Assembly: GCF_005166025.1 (NCBI RefSeq)
Contig: NZ_CP028923.1
Span: forward strand, 4,342,001-4,406,000
DNA length: 64,000 nt
Origin: Mangrovivirga cuniculi
Lineage (GTDB): Bacteria; Bacteroidota; Bacteroidia; Cytophagales; Cyclobacteriaceae
Direction of reading: 5' to 3'
Part shown: piece after piece, positions 8,460 through 18,749 of the stretch
Numbering within the stretch: the first letter of the stretch is position 1
Layout of the letters: the number at the start of each line of letters is the position of its first letter
The notes under the pieces: generated by a model
What the model was told of the DNA's origin: nothing
Database searches by the model: none
The model's input: the letters and a program-made list of their open reading frames with translations, nothing else
Translations under genes and position numbers: made by a program

Positions 8460-9864
8460 TAATTATCGTTATTTCTAAACTGCTCAATAATTTTAAACAA
8501 TGCCTTTTGAGTTTCTAACTTTGGAAAAAATTCATAAAGCACCGTATGTTTTTCAAAGTCCAAAACTAATGCATTTTCCAGATAATTAAAGGCTTCCTGG
8601 TATTTACCTTCACAAAATAGATAAATTGTCATGCGATAATACAATTCTGCCTCCTCAGGAAGCTCATCAATTGCCTCTTCCATTATATTGCAAGCCTCAG
8701 CAAATTCCTGTAAATCATAATAGATAAACGACCAGTCCAGCCATATATCTAAATTGAGAGGCGAATGATTAGAAGCCTGTTCGAATGCCTGTAAGCTTTC
8801 ATTGTAATTACCGGCTTTATATTCAATCTGACCTAAAGCAACATAATAATCCGAATTCATCGGTTCTATTTCAATTGCCTTATTTATGAAGTGAAGTGCT
8901 TCAAAACTTTTTTCCTGCTTATTAAGGCATAATGCAAGACTGAATAAAGCTTCGTGATAAAATTTATCTTTTTGACTGCTTTATGATAGAATTTTAAAGC
9001 CGACTTATAATCTTCGATCTTTTCAAAGGCATTGCCAAGACTACAAAACACTTCAGCACTTGGACCTTCGATATCCAACGTTTTTTCGTATGCTTCTTTG
9101 GCTTTCACGAATTCCTCGGTGGTCATGTAGGAGTTCCCCAGGTTATACCATGCTGAGGCGAAATCATCATCGATATAAACCGCATACTGATATGCATCAA
9201 CAGCCTTTTCAAACTTTTTCAGTTTGCTATATACAATCCCCAGATTATACCATGCTATTGCAGAGTATGGATCTGCATCAATAAATTTCTGGTAATAATT
9301 TATACTGGATTCAAGCTTTCCTGTCATATCAAGGCAGTATGCCAGCTCATAAAGAGCATTTTCATGATGCATATTAATTTCGATACAGGATTTATAAGCA
9401 TCGATTGCATGGTCATATCTACCCATCGCCTGGTATGTAAGTCCCAGGTTATAATATAACTCATCTTTCTCCTCTGCCCTTTCTATAGCTTCTTCATAAA
9501 TTTCGATCGCCCCGTCATAATCTCCCTGGAGGGAACAAATATTCCCTCTCAGCATAGCGATTTCAATATCACCGGGCTGATAATTTGAAGCTGCATCAAG
9601 CATATCTAAAGCTTCATCCAGTCTGTCTATCCTGGTATAAACCTTAGATTTTAATAGCATGATATCAACAGAAAAAGGATACTGTGCAAGAGCAGCTTCA
9701 CAAGCTTTCATAGCTTTGCCATACTTTTCCATCTGTATGTATAATTCTATCACTTCCTCGAACTGCTCAAGCTCTAAAAATAACATCCGGTCATTGACCA
9801 GACTTTCTTCAAACCACTTGAGTAACTCCCTCTCTTCACGGTTCATTCGTGAATATTCTCCCAT
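8459..9864 (-). CDS. Tetratricopeptide repeat protein, frameshifted at an A run
   Basis: Two adjacent minus-strand frames (8884-9864 and 8459-8860) together encode one ~468-residue protein made almost entirely of TPR helices (about 12 repeats, e.g. AWYNLGIVYSKLKKFEKAVD and ELYYNLGLTYQAMGRYDHA). The shift is at the five-base T run 8969-8973 on the plus strand (A on the coding strand). One extra A continues the repeat as AVKKDKFYHEALFSLALCL and joins the second frame. There is no signal peptide, so a cytoplasmic scaffold or adaptor is likely. It is coupled to the ComA-like gene by a TAATG overlap. Partner proteins are unknown. Confidence 0.88.
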
Positions 9865-9927
9865 AGGATATCATTGTTAATGATTTTAAGATAAGAAAAA
9901 AGACGTAATTGTAATACGACTTTTCAA

Positions 9928-10896
9928 TTACTTTTGATCATTATTTAAAATCCAATTTAACGTCTCTTGCAATGAACGGAATTCTATATTTAAGGTTTGT
10001 TTTATTTTATCGGACGAGTATTTGATCTTTGTCCCTGATAGTCTGGCAGTTTCACTGGTGACTTTTCGTGATCCTCCTGAAACAACTGATTTCAGAAGAT
10101 CAAAAACAGAAGCTAAACGCAAAGCAGATTTTCCTACTTTAAATTTTGGTGAACTTTTGCCTGACACTAATGATGCTTCGTTAAATAACTCCTTATATGA
10201 AATTGCACCGGCACTAATGATAAATCTTTCGTTATAAATCTTCTCCTCGTATAGTTTATAAGTAATCTTTGCCAAATCGCGGACGTCAACCCAATTCATA
10301 ATGCCATCAGGGTAAAAAACGCTTCCCTTTTGCAACATCTCAACCATCATCATGGAACTTGTAGAAGTATTTGACACTCCAAGTACGGTTGAAGGATTAA
10401 TTATACTTACTGAAAGACCTTCCATAGCTCCTCGCCAGACTTCCTTTTCAGCAAGATATTTACTAACGGCATAATTACTGTTTAAACTGGATTCTTCCCA
10501 TTTATTGGTTTCATCGATCAGAGAAGCCTTTTTATTTCGCCCCAGGGCGGCAACCGAGGATATAAATAAAAGAGGTTTATTACCTTCCTTAAGGCAAATA
10601 TTCACGACATTCTCAGTTCCCTTGATGTTAACGTCAAACATTTCTTCTTTTTCGGAAGAATCAAAGGAAACAATGGCCACACCATGAATAACGTATTCAG
10701 CTTTCTTAATTAATTCAGTCAGCTTTTCGTAATCGTCTATGGGGCATTTTTCGTAAATGACATTCTCCGGATTAGATAAGAAGTCTCCCTCTGGCTGATT
10801 TGAGTTATAGGTTGCAACAACTTTATGCCCTTCAGCCGAAAATTTTTCAGTCAGATATCTTCCAATTAATCCGCTACTTCCCAGTATCAAAATCAT
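9928..10896 (-). CDS. NAD-dependent epimerase/dehydratase family (extended SDR) protein
   Basis: 322 residues with an N-terminal Rossmann glycine motif GSSGLIGRYL (about 6-15) and the extended-SDR catalytic pair YAVSK (about 142-146), plus VSFIN-like and SSVAALG strands. Such proteins reduce or epimerise nucleotide sugars or act on flavonoid-like substrates; the substrate here cannot be read off. It is the last gene of the exopolysaccharide cluster: its ATG overlaps the stop of the PHP phosphatase gene by 4 bp, supporting a role in nucleotide-sugar supply or cluster-linked metabolism. Confidence 0.82.
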   Translation of the reverse strand: MILILGSSGLIGRYLTEKFSAEGHKVVATYNSNQPEGDFLSNPENVIYEKCPIDDYEKLTELIKKAEYVIHGVAIVSFDSSEKEEMFDVNIKGTENVVNICLKEGNKPLLFISSVAALGRNKKASLIDETNKWEESSLNSNYAVSKYLAEKEVWRGAMEGLSVSIINPSTVLGVSNTSTSSMMMVEMLQKGSVFYPDGIMNWVDVRDLAKITYKLYEEKIYNERFIISAGAISYKELFNEASLVSGKSSPKFKVGKSALRLASVFDLLKSVVSGGSRKVTSETARLSGTKIKYSSDKIKQTLNIEFRSLQETLNWILNNDQK

Positions 10897-11618
10897 AGTG
10901 ACTGATTCAAATATTTTTTTTCCAATAAATTTCTGAATGCCTTTTTATTCATAATACTCTCGAGGTATTCCAGATGTTTTAATTTATGACAATCTGAACC
11001 GACAAAGTCAACGGAACCTTCTTTGATCAGTTTCTCAACATGCTTTTTAGCCTGTGGAGAATAATATCCTCCAAGGCTATTGGCATTAATCTGAAACAAA
11101 ACACCCCGGTCTTTCATCCGACCAAACAAATTATTTTCAAACAGGTAGGGATATCTCTCCGGATGGGCCCAGACTGGCCTGAGTCCTTTGGAGAACATAA
11201 GAAATATCACCTCCTCTATGTTTGCCGGCGGATTGATATAGGATGTCTCAAAAAGCAGGTAATTATCCCCAAAGGTTAATAACTGCTCATCGTTTTCAAC
11301 TTTTTTTGCAAATGAATCGTCAAGATAATATTCTGCAGCAAAATCGATGGATATTGGAAGATTCTCTTTTTCTACTGCATCGATAACCTGATGGTATGCA
11401 TTACTGATTGTTACAGGAGTGTTTTTGTAAAAGTCACTCATAATATGAGGTGTCGCTATGAGTTTCTCATATCCTAAATCAATAAACTTTCTGATTACAA
11501 TTAATGACTCCTCTACTGACTTGACTCCGTCGTCTATCCCGGGAAGAATATGCGAGTGCATATCAACTTTGAAGGGAAGCTTTGTGATCTTTTTTTTTGA
11601 TCTGAAAAGTGAAAACAC
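10893..11618 (-). CDS. PHP-family protein-tyrosine phosphatase (CpsB/YwqE type)
   Basis: 241 residues. Metal-binding PHP motifs are visible: DMHSHILPGIDDG (His21, His23), ATPHIM (His58), WAHPERYP (about 155-162) and GSDCHK (about 210-215). CpsB/Wzb-like members dephosphorylate the tyrosine-rich tail of BY-kinases and so control polysaccharide polymerisation. The partner kinase is the gene immediately upstream (4 bp gap), which makes this assignment strong. The product lacks a signal peptide and acts in the cytoplasm. Confidence 0.9.
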   Translation of the reverse strand: MFSLFRSKKKITKLPFKVDMHSHILPGIDDGVKSVEESLIVIRKFIDLGYEKLIATPHIMSDFYKNTPVTISNAYHQVIDAVEKENLPISIDFAAEYYLDDSFAKKVENDEQLLTFGDNYLLFETSYINPPANIEEVIFLMFSKGLRPVWAHPERYPYLFENNLFGRMKDRGVLFQINANSLGGYYSPQAKKHVEKLIKEGSVDFVGSDCHKLKHLEYLESIMNKKAFRNLLEKKYLNQSL

Positions 11619-11622
11619 TTAT

Positions 11623-14024
11623 TTATCCTTCTTTTTTTAAAAATCTCAATAATTTCCGTGGCTTGATTCCTGATTCTTCATCCTCAGCATAATAACCATA
11701 GCCATAATTATACCCATAACCTTTATTCATGGAATGCAAACTTAAGTCATTTAGAATTACTGAGATATTTTTAAACCTGTTAATATGCTTCAGTCGATTT
11801 AAAGTTTTTATAAATTTTCTCTTACTGTAATCAGCTCTTACTACATAAACAGAAAGATCAGAAAGTTTCATGGCCATCACTCCGTCAGAAACTATACCTA
11901 CAGGAGGCGTATCAAGAATTACCACATCAAATTCGGCCCTTAATTTTCTTATCACCTCTTTGAATGAATCACCCATCAGCAACTCAGAAGGATTTGGAGG
12001 TGTAGGTCCGGAAGGGATATAATAAAGGTTTTCTTGTTTTGTCTTTCTGATTGTACGATCCAAATCGTGCTTACCAATGAGTAAGGTACTCATCCCGGAA
12101 GTCATATATTCTTCATCAAAAGCTAGGTTTACCTTAGGCTTTCTCATATCAAGATCAAGGACGATCACTTTAAAGCCTGACATGGCAATTATACCTCCAA
12201 GATTAACAGAAACGAAAGTTTTTCCCTCCCCACTAACAGTAGACGAAACAGTAACGACTCTGCTTCCGGAGCTCTGATGCAGGAATTCCATATTAGTCCG
12301 TATGGATCTCAATGACTCGCTGACCATTGATTTTGGACTGTCTTTGACAATAAGTCGTGTTGTTTCCAGCTTTTCCTTTTTGTAATTTGGAACTACCCCA
12401 AGAACCGGAGTAGATGTCAGTCTTTCCAACTCACTCTGGCTTGAAATCTTGTCGTGTAAAAGATACCTGGATGCAACAAAAACAAGTGATAAAAACAACC
12501 CACTTACAATGGCTATTCCATAGGCCAGCATTGGATTAGGCCTGATCGGACTGCCGGGTAATGTTGCACTCGACAATATCGTAAATTCCGGAATAGTTCC
12601 TGCCTGGGCGATCTCAAACTCCATTTTATTTTGTGCCAGGGTAAGGTATATTTCCTCCTGAAGTTCGTAAAACCTTCTGGATTTATTATACTCAGTTCCT
12701 TTAGATGGCATCGATTTAAAATCTCCGCCCAGTTCAGCTTTTTGTTTTGCTATCCTGCCTAATTCATCTGAAATATTCTTCTCAAGATAAGCTAACTGAT
12801 CATTTAGCTCTTGCTTGTGAATTTTTAATTCATTATTAAGCTTTCTTACAGCATATGTATTCTCATTATATTTCTCAAGCAGCTGAAGCCTCTCTGTTTC
12901 CAGAACATTAATTTCTTCGATTAATTCGGTAATGGATTCAGGGAAATTTTCAAGGGTTAATGAACCGAATTCGAGTTGCTCATTATTTCCAAGTTGTGCT
13001 TGTACCTTATCAATTTTAATCTGATAAATCTTTAACGCCCTCTTCTGACTATCAAGTTGATTTAAAAACTGGATGGTCTCGGCCATATCTTTTTGAAGAT
13101 CTACCGTTTGATTTTCTATTGTAAAGGATTCGAAATAATTCTCGTAATTCTCTAGCGTTTGAGCAGTGTTCCCCATCTGTTCTTCCAGAAAAGCAATTTT
13201 TTGCTTATTAGCCTGCATTTTCTGCTCGCGTGAGTATTCCAGGTATAAGGAATCGATCGTATTTACTACATCATATGCCTTATACTTGTCATTATCAGTA
13301 AAAGTGATTTTAATAGTATTAGCTGCTAACGACTGTGCTTCAACTTTAAGGTTTTGCTGAATAAAGTTTATTTGGGATTCCTTATTATTAATTTTAAAAC
13401 TATAATCATCAAACCCTTCCCCTCTGGAATAATGTTCGGTTAAAAATAAAGTAATAATACCCCCATTTACGACTAATGGCTTACCGAAATTCGCTTCAAA
13501 TCTTTGAGTTACCTCACCAAGTTCATAAGTGAGAGTATAGTGCTCCTTTGAAGAAATATGGACATTGAAAAGTCTGTTATGCAGATCTGCTGATTTAACC
13601 TGGTAGTCCACACGAAAAGGCTTGTTTCTATATCTTTCCTCATTTTTTAAACTTCCAAAGGTCGTTCTTATCGTAACATCCAAATCAAGGCTATCGATGA
13701 GTCTTGAAAAAAATACTTTAGAACGCAGTAATTCCATTTCTCCGGAAAGGGCATTCATGTTGTTTTTCTGTGGATCAACACCAAAGGTTAGAACTGAAGT
13801 TTCATCTTTTACATCCAGCTTAAGTTCGGAAGAAGACTCGAATAAAGGTGGAATATACCGAACATAAAATATTGCAGCAGAAATAGTGAGGGCAAAGATT
13901 AGTATTATAAAAGGGATTGATTTTCTGCTTATTGACGCCAGTTTTTCCCAGTCCACCCCCTACTGTTTCCCTCTTCACTTATTCCTGAAGATCTGACTCC
14001 GATATCGTAATTCTTATCTCTCAA
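11623..14024 (-). CDS. Wzc-like polysaccharide co-polymerase / BY-kinase; natural start probably upstream of a frameshift
   Basis: Inner-membrane protein regulating exopolysaccharide chain length and export. The uninterrupted frame (GTG at 13956 to 11623, 777 residues) has a TM segment at about 15-33, a long periplasmic Wzz domain with coiled coils (about 230-420), a second TM segment at about 490-510, and a cytoplasmic tyrosine kinase. The kinase has Walker A VSGEGKTF (about 575), A' VIVLDLDMRKP and Walker B VVILDTPP. The C-terminus is Tyr-rich (GYGYNYGYGYY), the autophosphorylation cluster. A TAG precedes the GTG, but one extra base in the five-C run 13956-13960 opens about 22 more codons (ending EEGNSRGVDWEKL) back to a TTG at 14024 that overlaps the wza stop. 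That start is inference. Confidence 0.9.
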
Positions 14025-14788
14025 AAGTTTGTTGTAAAGATTAAAATGATGGTTAATATACCAGAAACAGTCCCAATTATCGGTGCTGCATCCCTGAAAG
14101 CTTCATTTGCAGGCCTGACTACAGGTTCAATATAAATAATATCTCCTGATTCTACCCGTGTCTGGGCTTCGGTCATTCCTTTTACTGTGGATAAATCTAT
14201 CAAGTATACTTCAGGATTATTAAGATCACCTCTGATCAACCTGATATTATTTGCTCTCATATCAGAAGATATACCTCCGGAAAGAGCTAAAACCTCTAAT
14301 AAATTAGTGTTTTCATTTTCAAGCGGTATCACCTGGCCTCCGGGGGCTCCAAGTACTATTACTCGTTTATTTGCGTAAGATGACAGTACGTAGGGATCTA
14401 AATAGTACTCACTATATTCATCTGCCAGCAATTGATTGAGTTCTTCAAGTGTTAATCCTTCAGCATAAACCCGACCGACCATAGGCAATCTGACATAACC
14501 ATCTGACTGAATCACATATTCGGGATTAGGTTTAGATTGAACCCCCTGGCCTCGTGTTTCTGGAATTAGTTCGAGATCCGGATCGATGATTCGCTCACCT
14601 TCGTTTGTATATACATCGATAGTTATCCTGTCAAAAACCTCCAATTTATATTGGCTCATAGCATTATCAGTCGCTGAAGCCAGGTAGGGAGATGGTTCGC
14701 CGGCCCCGATTTCACTAAACATAATATGTGACTTATAAGCACAAGAGCTCAGCGTCATTAAAACGAATAAAAAAGCGATTCTTTGCAT
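14021..14788 (-). CDS. Wza-like polysaccharide export lipoprotein
   Basis: 255 residues; lipoprotein signal MQRIAFLFVLMTLSSC places the acyl Cys at 16. A polysaccharide export (Poly_export) domain begins near YKLEVFDRITIDVYTNEG and contains the DGYVRLPMVGRV stretch. A SLBB-like domain (about 125-205: RVIVLGAPGGQVIPL) follows, and a single C-terminal hydrophobic helix (about 232-250, ending TTNF) matches the outer-membrane anchor of Wza/OtnA proteins. It forms the outer-membrane exit for exopolysaccharide and is directly followed by the co-polymerase gene. Confidence 0.9.
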   Translation of the reverse strand: MQRIAFLFVLMTLSSCAYKSHIMFSEIGAGEPSPYLASATDNAMSQYKLEVFDRITIDVYTNEGERIIDPDLELIPETRGQGVQSKPNPEYVIQSDGYVRLPMVGRVYAEGLTLEELNQLLADEYSEYYLDPYVLSSYANKRVIVLGAPGGQVIPLENENTNLLEVLALSGGISSDMRANNIRLIRGDLNNPEVYLIDLSTVKGMTEAQTRVESGDIIYIEPVVRPANEAFRDAAPIIGTVSGILTIILIFTTNF

Positions 14789-14851
14789 CGAAAAAATATT
14801 AATACGTAAAAATATAAAGTGTTTTCCGTATTGAAAATTTTATTACCACAA

Positions 14852-15985
14852 TTAGGCCAAAAGCCTGTCAATAGTTGAAAGATACGTTTTTACAACGAAT
14901 TCTTCACTATAAAAGTCCTCTATGAGCTTTCTCGACTCTTTTCCCATCTCTTTTTGCTCATCCTCAGTTTTATTCAGAAACGATTTTATTGTTTCATATA
15001 AATTCTTAGAGTCACCAGCTTTACAAAGCAAGCCGTTAATATCTTGCTTAACCACTTCCCTGCAGCCGGGTACATCAGAGGCTATTAGCGGTTTTGCCAT
15101 CGCAGCTCCTTCCAGTAAAGTTTTTGACGTTCCTTCTCTATATGATGGTAAAACGATCACATCTGAATTTTCAATCTTTGGCCTTACATCAGAAACCGGC
15201 TTGATATAATTTAATATACCATTATTGATCCAATACTCCAGATCTTCTTTTTTAACTGCTCGCGGATGAGATTCTTCAAATGAACCAAGGAGCTGAAACT
15301 CTACATTATCGTATTCAGATTGTATTCTTCTGGCAGCATAAGCATATTCATACACCCCTTTTTCAATGATCAGCCTGGCTATCATTAAAAATACATTCCT
15401 ATAGGCCGGTCTGTCATTTCCCTGAGATTTAAAATGGTTTATATCTACTCCTGAACCAGGTATCACTATCGTACGATCTTTGGTGGTTAATTTATTGATA
15501 AGAAAAAAACGCCGATCACTTTCATTTTGAAAAAAAACCATCGGAACATCCTTAAATGCTTTTTTATATAATTGAAAAGCCAGTTTTGAGAAGATCTTCT
15601 TACCCAAAAACATTGTCCCCAGACCCGATACATTATTAATAACCGGTATTTTCAGCCTGTTAGCAGCTATTGCACCATAAATATTTGGCTTAATGGTATA
15701 TTGAAGCAATATATCCGGTTTTACTTTTCTAAACTTATTGTATAAAACCTGCAAATAACGGAAATCTGAAAACGGGTTGGTTCCCGTTCCTTTAAGCGGA
15801 GTGATAATCACTTCCATTCCCAACTTTCTAAGCTCTTCTGCGTAATTATCCTCAGGTACAAAGGCAAAAACCTTGTACCCCCGATCAAGCAGACTAAGGA
15901 CGATACCCTTTCTGAAATTGATTATATTCCATGCAGAATTAACTACAATTCCTACACGTTTGGATTGGAGATCTGCAGACCCCAT
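14852..15985 (-). CDS. Glycosyltransferase family 4
   Basis: 377 residues with a GT-B fold. The N-terminal acceptor domain contains NSAWNIINFRKGI and NNVSGLGTMFLGK. The C-terminal GT4 signature PSYREGTSKTLLEGAAM (about 278-294) carries the E(x7)E motif for nucleotide-sugar binding. It resembles PglA/WbpH-type hexosaminyltransferases that extend undecaprenyl-linked saccharides. It heads the minus-strand exopolysaccharide cluster (63 bp before the wza-like gene), so it probably builds the exported repeat unit. The sugar donor is unknown. Confidence 0.87.
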   Translation of the reverse strand: MGSADLQSKRVGIVVNSAWNIINFRKGIVLSLLDRGYKVFAFVPEDNYAEELRKLGMEVIITPLKGTGTNPFSDFRYLQVLYNKFRKVKPDILLQYTIKPNIYGAIAANRLKIPVINNVSGLGTMFLGKKIFSKLAFQLYKKAFKDVPMVFFQNESDRRFFLINKLTTKDRTIVIPGSGVDINHFKSQGNDRPAYRNVFLMIARLIIEKGVYEYAYAARRIQSEYDNVEFQLLGSFEESHPRAVKKEDLEYWINNGILNYIKPVSDVRPKIENSDVIVLPSYREGTSKTLLEGAAMAKPLIASDVPGCREVVKQDINGLLCKAGDSKNLYETIKSFLNKTEDEQKEMGKESRKLIEDFYSEEFVVKTYLSTIDRLLA

Positions 15986-16069
15986 ATATTATTTCTATTC
16001 TCACAGTTCAAAAGTGTAAATATAGAATAAATCTATGGATATTTGCTTAAAAAATAAGGAACTCAATAT

Positions 16070-17293
16070 ATGGACATGATTTCTACAGCACCGGTAAAGC
16101 AAACAGCAGTACTGGTGTCAGTAATAGATAAAAGACAAAATGAAGATCAGGCATTTGAATACCTGGACGAATTGGAATTTCTGGCTTCGACATTAAATAT
16201 AAAAACCAAATACAAATTCTATCAAAAGCTCGAAAAGCCAGACATCAGAACGTTTGTCGGAAAAGGAAAGCTTGAAGAAATTCAGACAGCCGTAAAAGCT
16301 GAAGAAATTGATATTGTCATTTTTGATGATGACCTTTCTCCTTCACAGTTAAGGAACCTTGAAAAAGAATTTAAGGTGAAAATATATGACAGGAGTTTGC
16401 TTATACTCGATATCTTTTTGAAAAGAGCAAGAACGGCACAGGCTAAAACCCAGGTTGAACTGGCAAGAAACGAATACCTTTTACCTCGTCTGACAAGAAT
16501 GTGGACTCACCTTGAACGTCAGCGTGGTGGAACCGGAACTCGTGGTGGTGCCGGTGAGAAAGAGATCGAGACTGACCGTCGTATGATCCGAAACCAGATC
16601 AATGTGCTGAAGAAAAAGCTGGAAAAGATAGAAAAACAACGTGAAACTCAACGTAAAAGAAGAGAAAACCAGGTAAGGGTGGCTCTGGTAGGTTATACTA
16701 ACGTCGGGAAATCTACTATTATGAGACTGCTGACCAAAGCAGATGTCCTCGCTGAGGATAAACTTTTCGCAACTGTAGATTCTACGGTTAGAAAAATTGC
16801 TATTCACAATATCCCTTTCCTTCTTTCAGACACGGTTGGTTTCATCAGAAAGCTGCCTCATAACCTGATTGAATCTTTTAAATCAACCCTGGATGAGGTA
16901 AGAGAAGCAGATATTTTAGTTCACGTCGTCGATGTGAGCCATCCTTCGTTTGAAGAACACATGAAAGTGGTTGACGAAACCCTGGCTGAACTTAACGCCA
17001 AAGACAAACCGACTCTGATCGTATTCAATAAGATCGACCAGTACCGTGATCACCTTGAACACTGGGAAGAGGAAGAACATGGGGAAGATGAATCCAGGCC
17101 AGTTAGTCTTGAATACCTTAAAAATAGCTATATGAATAAAGAAAACACTTCTGCGGTTTTCATATCGGCTGTGAATAAGGAGAATATCGAAGAAATGAGA
17201 GACAAACTGTTTGAACTGGTAAAAGATCGTTATCTTGAAATATATCCGAACTTCCTGATTCCGGATTATTATTATGGCAAATACGAAGAATAA
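16070..17293 (+). CDS. hflX: GTPase HflX
   Basis: 407-residue ribosome-associated GTPase that can split stalled or heat-damaged 70S ribosomes. The N-terminal HflX domain ends in the Gly/Arg-rich linker RQRGGTGTRGGAGEKEIE (about 148-165), followed by a helical stretch. The G domain has G1 GYTNVGKST (about 207-215), G3 DTVGFIRKLP and G4 NKID. A C-terminal extension (EEEEHGEDESRPV) is acidic. The ATG at 16070 follows a divergent intergenic region of 84 bp shared with the glycosyltransferase. A strong terminator lies downstream. Confidence 0.96.
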   Translation: MDMISTAPVKQTAVLVSVIDKRQNEDQAFEYLDELEFLASTLNIKTKYKFYQKLEKPDIRTFVGKGKLEEIQTAVKAEEIDIVIFDDDLSPSQLRNLEKEFKVKIYDRSLLILDIFLKRARTAQAKTQVELARNEYLLPRLTRMWTHLERQRGGTGTRGGAGEKEIETDRRMIRNQINVLKKKLEKIEKQRETQRKRRENQVRVALVGYTNVGKSTIMRLLTKADVLAEDKLFATVDSTVRKIAIHNIPFLLSDTVGFIRKLPHNLIESFKSTLDEVREADILVHVVDVSHPSFEEHMKVVDETLAELNAKDKPTLIVFNKIDQYRDHLEHWEEEEHGEDESRPVSLEYLKNSYMNKENTSAVFISAVNKENIEEMRDKLFELVKDRYLEIYPNFLIPDYYYGKYEE

Positions 17294-17317
17294 AAAATTA
17301 TTAATCTCATAAATATC

Positions 17318-17363
17318 ACGGCCGGTGAGGGAAGTAACATTCTTTCTCCGGCCGTTGTTGTTT
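17318..17363 (+). terminator. Rho-independent terminator after hflX
   Basis: Perfect arms ACGGCCGG (17318-17325) and CCGGCCGT (17348-17355), then TGTTGTTTT. It is placed 25 bp after the hflX stop. Confidence 0.85.
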
Positions 17364-17391
17364 TACTATCAATAAAACCGATTGAACTGTT

Positions 17392-18183
17392 ATGGATCTT
17401 ATCGATAAAAAAATTGTTATCACAGGCGGGAGTGCCGGAATTGGAAAATCATTTCTGAAAGAACTCATTAAAAGGGGAGCTAATAATTTCGCGATCATTG
17501 GAAGAAGCGAAAAACCCCTGGAGAAGCTAACCCAGGAATTCCCCGATGTAAACTTCGTCCTTATCCAGGGTGACGTTTCGGCATTAAGAGATATCGAACG
17601 AATCGTATTAATGGTAGAAAAACATTTAGGCGGAGCCGATGTCCTCATTAACAATGCAGGCGTAGTCAGTGCCGGTGGGCTGGAAGACATTTCGGATGAA
17701 GATATAATCAACCAGATAAACATCAATCTTACCGGACTGATACTGCTAACAAAAAAGATGATGCCGTTGCTTAAAGAAAGTAAGGAAGGAGCAATAATTA
17801 ATGTTTCAAGCGGTCTAGGATATATCGCCATGCCCTTTTATAGTGTTTATGCAGCTACTAAAGCAGGTGTAAGGCAATTTTCAGATGCTTTAAGACGCGA
17901 ATTTCATATGTATCCGCTACATATAATGACCGTATATCCCACCGCCACTGATACTCCCATGATGAAAAACGCGGATATGGATAAAGAAATGGATGATCCG
18001 GATATGGTTGCTAAAGAGTCGATCGATGGTTTATTAAATGGTGAGCTCAATGTTGTTTTTGGTGGTGAGCAAAGAGAAAAGGATATAAAAACAAATTTCG
18101 AAGAGCCCTTGAAGATAGACGAGAAAGCAAAGGCTGCTTATGATAATTTAAAGCAGCGGACAAAGAAACACCGGGCCATGTAA
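17392..18183 (+). CDS. Short-chain dehydrogenase/reductase
   Basis: Classical SDR of 263 residues: cofactor loop TGGSAGIGKS (about 11-20), NNAG (about 87-90), catalytic Ser in INVSSGLG (about 139) and Tyr153/Lys157 in YAATK. A C-terminal Lys-rich tail follows the core. The cytoplasmic oxidoreductase has an unknown substrate; acyl or fatty-acid-like substrates are common among relatives. It stands alone between the hflX terminator and a tRNA gene. Confidence 0.88.
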   Translation: MDLIDKKIVITGGSAGIGKSFLKELIKRGANNFAIIGRSEKPLEKLTQEFPDVNFVLIQGDVSALRDIERIVLMVEKHLGGADVLINNAGVVSAGGLEDISDEDIINQININLTGLILLTKKMMPLLKESKEGAIINVSSGLGYIAMPFYSVYAATKAGVRQFSDALRREFHMYPLHIMTVYPTATDTPMMKNADMDKEMDDPDMVAKESIDGLLNGELNVVFGGEQREKDIKTNFEEPLKIDEKAKAAYDNLKQRTKKHRAM

Positions 18184-18262
18184 TTTGAATTCTTTTGATC
18201 GGTGTTTGCCAAAGATGCGTTGGTTTTATTATTTTGCGTAGCTGAAGGTCAAATATAATACT

Positions 18263-18334
18263 GGCCCCGTAGTTCAATGGATAGAATAGGAGTTTCCTAA
18301 ACTCTAGATACAGGTTCGATTCCTGTCGGGGCCA
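18263..18334 (+). tRNA. tRNA-Arg (anticodon CCT)
   Basis: A 72-nt cloverleaf is readable: acceptor arms GGCCCCG and CGGGGCC, D arm around GTTCAATGGATAGAAT, anticodon arm GGAGT-TTCCTAA-ACTCT with anticodon CCT at 18296-18298, and T arm CAGGTTCGATTCCTG. The discriminator base is A; CCA is not encoded. It decodes AGG. Confidence 0.95.
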
Positions 18335-18749
18335 CTAAAACAGAGTGAGAGTGGAAAGTGAAGAGCGAGATTACAACTAGTGTTAGATTGGACACTGATT
18401 TCTATACTCACTCTCAAACTCTCTCTATATATTAAATTCCATTCTTAGATAAATATTACAGATCGGTCCAAGTTTAAACTTCAACCAGTGTCGGACCTAC
18501 TAGGTTTTTACACATTTATTTCTCAGACCAGGAGCAGGTCAAGTTATAGGTCAAGTAACAATAATTTTCTTTACTAGCATTATCACATTATCAAATCTAC
18601 CACATTTTCGCTCTTTAGGATTTGCAATCCTGAAGCCTTATCCATGGATTTGTAATCCATATCAAACTAATCAGAAAAATAATTTGCTTAAAATGGCTTT
18701 AAACCTTTAATTGTGGATCCTTTGAATTTATTAACTATAATTTTTTAAA
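18335..18749. other. Gene-free stretch with short palindromes
   Basis: About 415 bp without a credible ORF. It contains an inverted pair AGAGTGAG / CTCACTCT near 18342-18350 and 18405-18413 and two REP-like palindromes at 18617-18660 (separate entry). The AT-rich 3' end (GAATTTATTAACTATAATTTTTTAAA) probably holds the promoter of the TM2 gene. Confidence 0.5.
18617..18660. repeat. Pair of REP-like palindromes sharing core GGATTTGYAATCC
   Basis: First copy AGGATT-TGC-AATCCT (18617-18631), second ATGGATT-TGT-AATCCAT (18644-18660), 12 bp apart. Similar paired palindromes accompany REP-associated tyrosine transposases in Bacteroidota genomes. No transposase is adjacent, so this would be a non-autonomous or relic copy. 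Confidence 0.45.

Noticed and set aside
18335-18749. Possible small gene or small RNA in the long gap after the tRNA
   Set aside because: No ORF of believable composition and no clear promoter-terminator pair; only short palindromes are visible.
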